Assembly: GCA_963969395.1 (NCBI GenBank)
Contig: OZ017799.1
Span: 12,774,501 to 12,838,500 of the forward strand
Origin: Pseudoscleropodium purum
Lineage: Eukaryota > Streptophyta > Bryopsida > Hypnales > Brachytheciaceae
Direction: 5' to 3'
DNA: 64,000 nt
A program made the position numbers and the translations under genes. Below, piece by piece: positions 43,941 to 54,374 of the stretch; position 1 is the stretch's first letter, and the number at the start of each line of letters is the position of its first letter. The notes beneath the pieces were generated by a model. The model searched no databases, was not told the origin of the DNA, and was given only the letters and a program-made list of their open reading frames with translations.

Positions 43941-45653
43941 CATTGTAGGAAAATGGGGGTATAAATGAAATGGGTGTATAGAGTCATTTATACCCCACAA
44001 AATGATTGTGGCACGACTATACTTCTCTAATTGCATCCTTTGGCCTTCGTTGACAATGTCCAAATCATTTCCTAATTGTGGTTGCAATTGGGGGATGAAA
44101 ACTAGACTTCTTGTGCATGTTTTTGTTGAGGGTTCATTTGTTTTCTTATTGTAGAGGTCGTAGTCATTTTCTACGACTGGGTGTCACTAATTTGTGACTT
44201 GGCATAAGTGATTTGCAACTTGAAAATTACTTCTTTTTCATTGAAGGTACCTTTGAGGGAATTTGGCATTACAAATGTGGATTTTGTTGAGCTAAAATGT
44301 CTGCGATTTAGGAGTGAGTCATTTTCTAGTCACTTTCTAGTCATATAGTAATTGTTTTTTAATCATTTCCTATATTACTAGAAAATTCAGCTTTTATGGC
44401 GAATTTCAATAAAATGGCAATATTCTATGTGCCATTTTTACACCTTAACATCTAGGTGTACATTGCTGACATCTAGGTTGATTTTAGATTTCAAACATCT
44501 AGGACTAATATAGATATCAAACTGAGGAATTTTTAAAATCTAAAACCAATATAGATTTCAAATATTAAGGAGATATATAGATTTCAAAAATCTAATACTA
44601 ATATAGATTCTAGTATTGGAAAAAAAGTTCAAACTGTGTGATTTGAACTGCTAAAAATGCCAAATTAACGGAACACCGCCATTTTAATGAAATTGGCCAT
44701 GTTTCTATTTATTTAGTTGTATAGATTTGATTCACTTTTTTTTATTGATTTGGAGAATAATTTGGTGATTTGGATAGAAATAAATAGAAAAGTGAACCAA
44801 ATGAATGTGATTAAATCAACCAAAAAATTGAATTTTGCTAATAATGAAGCTAGTTTTCTAAATGCTTTTAAGTTGTACACTAATTGTTTTTTAGTTGTTT
44901 TTTAGTTGTTTCCTAGTTGCTTCCAAAGTTCATTTTTATTTATCTCATATCAATTGTTCCATATCAATTGTAAAAAGTACTATTTGGATAAACATATAAG
45001 ACTTGTAAGTTGTTGTAGTCTTACATAATGAATTTTTTTAATTTTATTTTAAGATTTCTAGATTTCTATAGAGTATAGATTTCTACAATTCATAGATTTC
45101 TTTAATCTATAAAAATAAAAAATAATCCTAAAATTTTATTAATCTATGAAATTTTGAATTTTGAAATCTAGAAAAAAGATAAATTTGAAATTCTAAAATC
45201 TAGGAGTAAGGTACATCTAGAATTTTGAAATCTAGGAAAAAAGTAGATTTGAAATTCTAAAATTTAGGAATAAGGTATATTTAGAATTTTGAAATCTAGA
45301 AAAAAGGTAGATTTGAAATTCTAAAATCTAGAAGACAATAGAACTAAAATTCAAATACCAAAAAAAAATGTAGATTTAAACTCTCCAATCTCAACTACAA
45401 AATGACACACAAATGATTGTTGTCCATGTCATAGGCAAGCTAAAAGCACTTTTCACCTTAGACTTTCTCATTCAACGTCCATCCAAAGAAAAAATGGATG
45501 ATAATAAACACTACAGTCATTTATAAAGGATTTGTTTGAAATGATAGCAAGGGCTCCAAGTCATTTATCTATCATTTTTGTCCGAAATGACTGGTAGAAG
45601 TCAATTTGAAGTCATTTTTTTGCAGTCATTTATATCCCTAATTTCTTATAGTG
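43941..45653 (+). mobile_element. CACTA element B (TSD TTT)
   Basis: 1,713 bp. Left end CATTGTAGGAAAATGGGGG; right end, opposite strand, CACTATAAGAAATTAGGG. TTT flanks both sides (43938-43940, 45654-45656). S2 has a single TTT at 50165-50167 at the same point, i.e. an empty site. AATGACT-type subterminal repeats are seen at the right end. No transposase recognised; it includes M4-3 and the empty site for M4-1. Confidence 0.9.
44396..44700. mobile_element. M4 MITE copy 3 (TSD TTTT/GTTT)
   Basis: 305 bp starting ATGGCGAATTTCAATAAAAT, ending in the inverse, flanked by TTTT (44392-44395) and GTTT (44701-44704), one mismatch. CACTA-A lacks it: the minus strand of 5861-5864 reads TTTT at the same site, which shows the G is a later change. 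Confidence 0.9.
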
Positions 45654-45943
45654 TTTGAATACCACTATTAAATAAATTTCTAAGTTTTATTTTCTAATAC
45701 ATCTTTACAATTTCAGAAATTTGGACTAGTTTATGGTTTGGCTTGTGATTTGGTTAAAGCAATGATTAAAAGTCTCTTTGTTTTGGAAAATTTTCAAAGA
45801 ATTGATTTTAAATTTTAAAAATAGTTAAATATATTAAAATGAATTTATAAGTAGAAGATTTAAATTTTCAAATTACAGATTGTATGATTGTATCTATATA
45901 TGAAATTATACCATAGCTATCACAAATATTGTAATATTATATT

Positions 45944-47175
45944 TATGGACAATTTCATTAAAATGGAGATATTCCATTAACCCCTAAAGGACCAAGGCCT
46001 TTTTTTTGCCAAAAAACACTCAAAACTGTCATTTCTATAGCAAAAGGTAAAAATTAAATTTTATTTATTTTACACATTTAATCATAAGATCATACACTTT
46101 ACTAGTATAAAAATGTGTGAAAAAAATTTCAGAATTTTTGACTGCACAGATTGCATGATATTTGCATTTAAAGTGGAAAAAACAAATTTTTCAACACATT
46201 GCGAGACTAGATTTTTTGACTTTGAACATTTTTAAGTATAACTTTTTGCACTATAGAGTTTTGAAATTTAAATCTTTATGATAAAAAACTGAATTGAGAG
46301 TATAGGAAAAATTCAAAATATTCAAAAAAATTTAATTTTTATTCTTTAAAAAATTATTAAGTAGAAGTAGGTACAAGATAGAAGGAAAATCTAAATTATT
46401 AATATCTCTAAAATGGAATTAAAATGCACTAATTCCAATGGTGAGATTGTTCTAGCAAGCAAGATAAACCATGCGGAACATTTTTTGGGAAAAATTGTAA
46501 AAATTGCAGTTAGAAATGAATCCTACAAGTTATTTTTTCAAGAAAATGCTCTAATTGCCCCCAAAACAAGATTGTCCATAATTTTCTCATAATAAATCCA
46601 AATGAATGAATCAAAGCTTTAAATGTATACAAAAATATAGTCTATGAAAAAAAATTGAAAAAAATTGAAAATTTTAATTTTTGAAATTTTTTTTGTTGCC
46701 CTTTGTCCCTTGTTTTGAGCTTATTTGGGTGTAACTTTTGTTCCCGGACATTGATTTAAGAAAAAATTATATTCCCACAAAGCTAATCAAATTTTCTATC
46801 TTCAAAATTTTTTTTAAAAATAAGAAAAAAATTTCAGCCCATAGGTACCTACTTGAAATCCCATTTGTCCACCAAAGGGACAATGGTCTTTTAGAGGTTA
46901 ATTTAGCACTTTTAGCAATTTAGACTACATAGTTTGAACTATTTTTTCTATACTAGAATCTATATTAGTACTAGATTTTTGAAATCTAGATATCTCCTAG
47001 ATATTTCAAATCTATACCAATCCTAGATTTTCCAAACTACTCGGTTTGATATCTATGTTAGTTCTAAATTTTTGAAATCTAAAATTGACCTAGATGTTAG
47101 CAATGTATATTTGTCTTAGATGTCAAGGTGTGAAAATGGCACATTAAATACCACCATTTTAATGAAATTCACCAT
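45944..47175. mobile_element. M4 MITE copy 4 (TSD ATTT), split by a TTAA-1 element
   Basis: Start ATGGACAATTTCATTAAAAT; end in the inverse; flanks ATTT (45940-45943, 47176-47179). The uninterrupted M4 length is 311 bp once 45981-46901 is taken out. S2 shows the empty ATTT at 50429-50432. Confidence 0.9.
45981..46897 (+). mobile_element. TTAA-1 element, copy 7, nested in M4-4
   Basis: 917 bp with ends CCCCTAAAGGACCAAGG and TGGTCTTTTAGAGG, an imperfect inverted repeat, flanked by TTAA at 45977-45980 and 46898-46901. Other M4 copies have a single TTAA at this position (e.g. 5471-5474), so the insertion with TTAA duplication is directly shown. Confidence 0.92.
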
Positions 47176-47247
47176 ATTTCAATTTTTAATCCTTCAAGTA
47201 ACCCTTAAAGGATATAGCAAGCTTAAGGTGCATTTGCATAGTGGAAA

Positions 47248-47880
47248 GATAATGGAATCCCTCCCTCAAGCACTCCTTCACTCCCTACTTGGTTTACTCA
47301 TTGGGTTTTAGAGGATTGTAAAGATAGTGGGGCCCTTTCTATGATAATGGGTTCTTATTGCAACCTTCTTTTTCAAACAATTCCTACAAGAAGCTTTGAA
47401 ATGGATAATAAGCAGTTGTGAAATGGATTGTCGATAATGTGATAGCATACTAAGATTTTTCAAATATAAGTTTATACATTTTCCACTAGATGGAATAAGA
47501 GTTAGATTGGGACCATTTTGAAGCCAAGGTGTATCCCCTTAATTTTTTTAAACAAGAATTGGCTATCCAATTGGTCAATTGCTTTTTTACAAATGCTAAA
47601 GAATCTACTCAATCTAGGGTTCATTAAGTTCAATAATAGTTGCATTTTGGAATCTTATGTATTTTAGAACCATTTAAGAACCTTTACTTTTTGCATGTTG
47701 TAGACTTGTAGTGCTTGTTTTTGGTCAAGCCATATCTTCTTTTAGACTATGCATAAATGGGTGTTCTTTCCTATCTAAGTTATCTAGTTGCAAAATGGCA
47801 ACATTGAACAACAAGCAGAGGAATAGATAGTGAGGCTCAAACTTAGTAGCCATGTGCCCATCCTTCTACAGTTAAGAACC
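47248..47880. repeat. Repeat R, copy R1 (inverse of 58310-62800 flanks)
   Basis: Aligns in reverse complement with the sequence flanking CACTA-D: GGATAATAAGCAGTTGTGAA near 47395 against 62428-62460, and AAGCCATATC near 47735 against about 58345. It has one CAA/TTG at 47428-47430 where CACTA-D sits in the other copy. Confidence 0.75.
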
Positions 47881-47910
47881 TTCCCCTCAAAGCCTTGCCT
47901 ACTTCCACAC

Positions 47911-48286
47911 CAACATTTACAAAACTAGCTAAATTTTGCTCCATTGCTACTAAAGAATTTTAGTAGCTAAAATTACATAGGAAAAATCCTCGAAAAAATT
48001 AGATTTTAACCAAGATTGCAACAACCAATATAATTTGATAGTCAATTTGTTACTTATTCCACATTGAAATTAACATCTATTTAGTCAATTTTGGGTTATA
48101 GTACCCCCATCATCCTTTAGAACTTGCAAAATCCTTTCTTTTCTATTTTTTTCAATGCCACTCACTCTCAAGGTAACTAAAGTTGATGCCCCCTTTGTCT
48201 TGAAGGTAGCATATTGCACTATATTCCGTAAACTAGGTAGCATAGTGCACTAAATTTCATAAATAAACTAGTTCTGGGATCACTCA
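47911..48286. mobile_element. hAT MITE, copy 2 (TSD TTCCACAC/ATCCACAC)
   Basis: About 376 bp, collinear with 36691-37058. Left end CAACATTTACAAAACTAGC, right end ACTAGTTCTGGGATCACT. Flanks TTCCACAC (47903-47910) and ATCCACAC (48287-48294), one mismatch. The opposite arm of the large inverted repeat has one TTTCCACAC at the same place (minus strand near 57356), an apparent empty site. Confidence 0.85.
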
Positions 48287-48287
48287 A

Positions 48288-50925
48288 TCCACACCCTCGC
48301 TGGCTCCGAACCCAAACGATCGAACAAACTATGATTAATTGTAACCCACTTCAAGGAATCCAAACAGAGGCCGTTGGCAAACGGCGCCTGCTGTACGTTG
48401 CCACTTTTTCCTGTCGCTCTTGTTCTTTTATTATCGACGTGATAATCATTATGCACGAGGTGGGAGTCACGGGGAATAGAAAAACATGCAGCGTCCTCAG
48501 CCAGCCAGCTCTCGATCAGCGTCCTCAGCAGGTCCGGGCTCGAAGGCTCGATCGCGCAGCAATGACCCTCACCTTGCAATTGATTTGTTTTTTGGTTCCT
48601 CGTTAACTTTCGGATCGACTTCCTTCACTTTTCAGTTGTCCGACCGCGTGGCAGGGCAGGGGACCCTTACCAAGTTACCAGGTTCTATTATATTAGCGAG
48701 GCCAGGGGAAATTTCCTTTTGAATAGTTTTTCGTTGCCGTTGGCTCACGCATTCATGATCATTCGAGTTTCCACCGTATTCATTTGCGAAGGAGCGTGCC
48801 TCTGAAGTCAAGCGAAGGGACCGTACTGTACTGTAGCTAGATCCCCACCTCGGATGAAACAGAGGTGCGTGCGGATCGATCAGGGACGAAACAACTGAAG
48901 GGGGCGTGCAACCATGCACCGAGCGCAGCTGAAGCTGAAGCGAACTCCACCTTCAACAGTACAGTACTAAAATTAAAATTTCCTGTGAACATGAAAGTGT
49001 TTAATTAACTTCATTAGGCCTCCTTTTCGATCACCAACTGCAGTCGTTCAGGTTCTTTCAATTGCGTTACCCTACCAGTGCAGTACGTGAGGGCACGAAA
49101 TTAGAGTCCGGCAGGCCAAATTGAAAGACAATTGGGTGGACATTTTGAAATGAAATTAAGATAAGTTTACGTAGTTCAGGACCAATGTAAGTTAAGTCAC
49201 TACACAGTCCGTCGGTACTGTATGGACTGTTTCAACCGGCACCCATTTAAAATAACTTCGTCTGGCTGTGTGAGTGGCTTGGGTTCAATAGTGCCAGAAG
49301 CCGCCGCTTGCTTACTGTAGAGGAAAAAGTATTGAGTGGCATGAACCAATCCTCCACCTCGAGCTCAAAGACCAACTTGTCACGGATCAGGTGCCTGGGA
49401 TCGTGGATGGTGATGATGTTTTAGGGATTATCATGGTTTTTAAATTTTCCAACAGTCGCAAGAGGACTGAGGCCAGTTGAACAGGAGGCAGAGGCAGGAA
49501 AGAGGAGGACTAGCCGGCCCAGATAACTGAACTTAGGCTTCTCCACTGGTTTCACTGTGCCAGGCTGGTTAGTTGGTTGGTTGGTTTTTCAAAATATATG
49601 TAAACTGAAATGTACAGTCTATCATGCATATATATATATATATATATAATGGAGGTGATCTCAGTAGTTATTTTAGTATATTTCATTATATTTCATTTAC
49701 AAATGATGCATAGTCAGTCTGGAAACCCCGAAAGACCATAATTATACTCAAATTCAGTTTGAACAGCGTATGAAAGCAAAAATTAAGTGCCAACTAACTT
49801 AGCAGTCAAGCACATGATAGAATCTTGGATTTGGCAATTGGCATCCATCTCATTGCTTTGACACTCTTGGATTAGTTCTCTATCATTTGAACTACAACAT
49901 TGTTTTGCAAAAATTCTACAAATAGTGCAACTTAGGTTCCTACAAGTGTTTGATCTCCAAAAGTAAGTAACTATCCAAATAATGACCTTCAAAGTTCAAA
50001 ATTGGCTTGGATATATTTGTTAAATAATTGTTTTGAAAAGGTACCATGATCCTAACATAAAATTTTTACTAGTAGTCTCAAGTAATTTGAGGATGTGTAA
50101 TAGTGAAATGAATTGTGTGGACATGACCTATAATGGAAACTTACTATTTAATTTACAACTTTGGTTTGAAGATCACTAATAAATAAATTTCTAAATTGCA
50201 TTTTTTCATATATCTTCACAATTTTTGGAAATTATTTTAGACTAGCTTATAGTTTGGTTCACAAGGCAATAATTGAAAGTCTCTTTGTTTTTGAGAATAT
50301 GCAAAAAATTGAATCCAAACATAACAAGGAGGGATATTTTAGAATTAATTTATAAATAAAATTTGCAAATTTGCAAATTGTAGATATTATATATAGATAA
50401 AATGCTATCACTAATATTGTACTATTGTATTTGAATCATTTCTTAACCCATGAAGGACATAGCAATCTTGAGGTGCATTTGAAAAGTCAAGCCTCCATTT
50501 TCCCATAGTTTTTTATTTTTGATGCTTTTATATTCCACTGAAGTGAATAAACAAATGTAATTCTAATAATCTACCTCTACTTTTGTTTTAATTTTTTCCA
50601 AAATTGCCAAACTTCTAATTTTGTGACCTTTTGAAGGTTGCATCTTGAAAGCTTAAAATACACCATTTATGAGCTTTTTCAATCAAAATTTTCTTGATGT
50701 GAAGTTGTGAGCTTATTCAAGAAGTGCACCAATTACACTATAGTGTTTAGGCTTGGACAAAGACAACCTAGAGGCTAGGGACATCTAAGGTTGTTTTGGT
50801 TCTTGCCTCTTTGGCCTAAGACAACCATAGAAGTGTAGGATATTTGGATGATAATCTAGAGTTTGCCCTAAACAACCCTAAGATATTTTGGATTTTTTAA
50901 GGGCCAAGTCCAATTTTGGAGAAGC
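48288..50925 (+). repeat. Large inverted repeat, arm 1 (units X1 + S2)
   Basis: Inverse of 54375-57370. Unit X1 (48288-49640) is GC-moderate, with 48748-49628 nearly identical to 55975-56860; the outer part 48300-48740 and the S2 part (49650-50925) are clearly more diverged. A TA dinucleotide run (about 49627-49648) separates X from S and is much shorter in the other arm. Reading frames in X (such as the minus frame at 48632-48919) recur only because the DNA is duplicated; no motif is recognised. Confidence 0.9.
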
Positions 50926-51125
50926 AAACAAGCATGCAAGCGAACTCCTTGTGGAAGATGTCGTACCGCTCGTCGTGCGTTCACCTACTCGCAATGGGAT
51001 CGAAGAGAAAGGCCGGTGGAAACAAGTTCAGATCAATCTGTATCAAAATGCTTTGCTGATTAATTGTTTTCTCTTCAATTCAACCATTTCTTTTCGTATA
51101 CAATGCCTCAAACAAGCAATACCAA
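50926..51125. repeat. Displaced fragment of the 481-bp-array family
   Basis: Reads in the opposite sense to the array: AATTCAACCATTTCTTTTCG and ACAATGCCTCAAACAAGCAA match the inverse of the array unit, preceded by GGAAACAAGTTCAG, which fits the inverse of about 41275-41340. Confidence 0.75.
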
Positions 51126-52339
51126 TCTATAGGGTTTTTTTGGGGTTTTTTTTCTTCTTCTTGATACTTTGATATCTAAGAAGCTGTGAGTTCTTGGTAT
51201 TGTTGAAAGCTCTCCACAAGGAGAGATGTACTGGCTTTGTTTCCTTGTGTTTGTAACTAGGGTGTGAAATTTGTGATTTTTTGAATTATTTTTGAATTAA
51301 GAAGTTGAATTAAGTAATCTCTTATTTTGGAAAAACCACGACTTTCATGGCGCATGTCTGAAAGCCACCAAACAAAGGCCATGCACTCCATCTATAGCAA
51401 TGTTCATCCACATTTTGCGCGTGTAGTTTGTTAAGTAGTTTCCCCTTGTCAAATGCAACAAGTATTGAGCAAGTTACTGCCCTCTAAAGATCCAAGTTCT
51501 TTTAAGGGTTAAATTCTCTTGGATTCTATCCCTCTTTGGTTGCCCATAACCTCTAGTTCATAGCTATTTTCCTTGTCAACCTAAGTATTTTGAAAAACTT
51601 GTCTCATTTTTTTTTGAACAATATGCGGCATGCCCTATTTGGACAAAGGGATCCTCTCTAAAAACAACTACTTCCACATCTCCATCGTAAGTTTACTATC
51701 AGGACACTACCAACTTTAAAGGGTCATAACTTTTGACTTTCGATCAAATTAGATTTCTTGATCTTTGAACCCATAGGTGCATGCTCTTACCATCTTTCCA
51801 AAAAGTGTAATAGGCCATCCAATTTGTCCCAACTAGAGTACTTGAACAGTGCTTAGTCTAATCGGGCCCTTCATTTCTTTCACCTAGTGTCTTGCAAAGC
51901 TTGGGTTTCACTTCTAATATCCTTTTTGCTCACCAAAGTGGCATGGGCATGCATTAGAATGAGGGGCCTAACACCAATGGTGCAAAATTATGGAGTAGTC
52001 AAAGTAACAATAGAGTAGTGCACGTGGACATCTTTTCTCTCCAAAAAAGTTTTGAAGATGTCTATTTTGACAAGATGGAAATCTAGATGTTTGTCTATGA
52101 CAGACTAACATTAGGATGAAATTTTATTTATTATTTTTGGTTTGGATTATTTTGTATATTTGAACTGCAAAGATGCCGATTGCATTGGCAGATGAAGAGT
52201 TGAATTGATAGATAGGGAGTCGTGGTCTAGATAGAAATGCAATTGGGTAGATGGAATATGAAGGCGAAGTTGCAAACAATCTACTATACTTTTATTTTTA
52301 TTAGAGGCAATATCAAAAAGAAAAATCATTGATCAGCAT
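51126..52339. other. Spacer of the inverted repeat, nothing recognised
   Basis: Between the palindrome arms. AT-rich with no coding frame or element ends that I can support. Confidence 0.35.
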
Positions 52340-53060
52340 ATAAACTACACTTTACATTTTAATCTTTGTCCTAGTAACTTATTTTTCCTATGCACAGCTA
52401 GATAAATAGTATATAATTTGTCCAAAAATATTTGTAAATTGACATCTATACATTTATGATTTAAATAAGCTATTTTATTAAATATTTTGCAATGAAGTAT
52501 AAAAATGGTAATAAAATATAAAATAAATATAATCATCCATATACTACTATACATCAAAAGCTTCATTAGAAGATTTTTGGGGCCTCCAGATGCCTACGAG
52601 TTATCATAGCCTACGAACGCAAGAAACAAGTTCGATGCAGCGGTCTAACATGGCCGAGACCCTGCCACATCATTAACCAATTTTTAAATTTTTTTTGGCA
52701 TTTGGAGACTAAATTTTTTAATTTTTTTTTAATTTTTTAAGTTTTATGAAAAAAAAAATTCTAACAGCAAGTCGTTCCCTAGCTGCGGGGAACAACTGCG
52801 GGGAAACAAGCCTGAAACAAGCTTCTGGACCTCCTAAAACTCTTCTAATGTGACTTCTTAAATATATGCAAAAAAAATTGGGTTTAAAGATTAATATGGG
52901 AAAAATGGAAAAAAAAATCATTTTTGCAAACATAAATGATAACCCTAAGGTAAGTATATTCATTATCATTTCTAACCAAAATGTGACACCACATTTAGAT
53001 CCATATGCAATACTAAAACTAGATGCTAATCACACAAGATATATGCAATTAGAATATGAG
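52340..53060. repeat. Dispersed repeat, inverted relative of 25680-26110, carrying an insert
   Basis: The blocks 52340-52560 and 52870-53020 match the reverse complement of 25680-26110. The intervening 52564-52850 segment is absent there and is annotated separately. Confidence 0.55.
52564..52850. mobile_element. TIR element of unassigned superfamily (287 bp)
   Basis: Both ends begin CATTAGAAGA (on opposite strands), and by eye 24 of the first 30 positions match (including TTTT and CCAGA blocks). The core is GC-richer than its host repeat. The related repeat at 25680-26110 lacks it. A target duplication was not resolved. Confidence 0.55.
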
Positions 53061-53569
53061 AGCTCATGATAGTCATGAGAATGAAGGGTCAATTTTGGAT
53101 ATATGTATAGTCAATAATTTGACTATACATAAAATATTTGTACAATGTCCAAATAATATGTTATTGTGTTGGAATCTTCTTTCACTTATCAATAGGATCT
53201 CACAATAATTATGCTAAGTTATACATTGGTACAAAAAAAGTGTATGAAATTTTATTACTTCTAAGTTAAGTATATTAGGATAGCGTATTTATTGTTTACA
53301 ACAAAAATCATTGAAAACCATTTGCCACAATGATGTATTTTTCATAAACTTCATTTTTCTAACAAATGACAAACAAAACTCTAACATAATTTTGCACATA
53401 ACATGATCATATTGAACTCAATAGAAATAGTGCCTTAAGTTGCATGCATTGCAAATATACAAAGAATATGAGATAATTTAGAATAAATAACCAATCATAG
53501 TAAAAATGCAAGAATTGAGAAAGTGGTAGAATTTTGAACCTCATGTCCTCATTGAAGCTTAGTAATTTA
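53061..53569. other. AT-rich spacer, nothing recognised
   Basis: No coding frame or element ends supported. Confidence 0.35.
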
Positions 53570-53830
53570 AATTTTTTCTAAAATCAACTAAAAAATTTGA
53601 GCATTTAAGTTGACTTTCAACTCAAAAAATTTATTTGTGATTTGAAGCCTTCATTAGAAAGTTATGGACAAAATTCAAAGAGAGATAGAGAGGTTTATTT
53701 TCATTCTATCTCTCTCTAAACTTTGTTCATAACTTTTTAATAGATGATTCAAATCACAAATGGATTTTAGTTCCAAAAATCCAACTTTAAATCTTATTTT
53801 CATTGTTGAAATTTTTTTGAAAGAAGTTGC
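53570..53830. repeat. Long imperfect hairpin, relative of that in CACTA-C
   Basis: Arms pair from AAATCAACT/AGTT at the base through TTTGTGATTTGAA / TTCAAATCACAAA to GAGAGATAGAG / CTATCTCTCTC around the turn near 53700. Phrases AAAGTTATGGACAAAATTCA and CATAACTTTTTAATAG resemble those in 21764-22117. Confidence 0.75.
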
Positions 53831-54374
53831 ATTAAGTCTATATTTAAACAAGGACACAAGGTTGCCATCTAGAAGAAGACCTACGCCTCAAATCTCAATG
53901 ATTAGGCTTTCAAATGATTATGATGGGAATAGAATTGTCTATTTTACACTAACTATTTTTGTTGATGTTGACAACAATTTATATTCTAATAATTCATTTT
54001 TATTGATTGAGTTCTAACAACACCAACTGGTTAGTATACATGAAAATTTTAAATTGACACTTTAATGGTTTTGCATACAATATAGTTTTCTTCCATTAAA
54101 GTTCTTTGATTAAAAATTGATGCACAAATTCAAGTTTTGTAAAGCCTTTGAAGGTTAAACAATTATTTTCTATTTTAAATACCTCTCTAAAATATTTTAG
54201 ATTCTCTTCAAGTTCGAGAGTAGAATTAAAAAAATTGCAATTAAAACATATTGCCAAATTTCAAATTTCAAAATCCCAAAATCTTAAATCCTAACTATAA
54301 TTTGTATGATTGAATGGTTATAGAAAGATGATAACTTTAAAACTCCCAAAGCTTGGAACCTTTGATTTTAATTG
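53831..54374. other. AT-rich spacer, nothing recognised
   Basis: No coding frame or element ends supported. Confidence 0.35.

Larger units (their letters stand above)
43376..47247 (+). repeat. Low-copy unit S, copy S1, expanded by nested insertions
   Basis: Once CACTA-B (43941-45653) and the M4-4/TTAA-1 nest (45944-47175) are removed, the rest is collinear with 49650-50470 (S2) and inversely with 54800-55960 (S3) and 57380-57690 (S4, partial). Shared landmarks: TGGTTATTTTAATAT start, CTTGGATTTGGCATCCATCTC, AAGTCTCTTTGTTTT, and AAGGTGCATTTG at the end. Non-coding; origin unknown. Confidence 0.75.
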
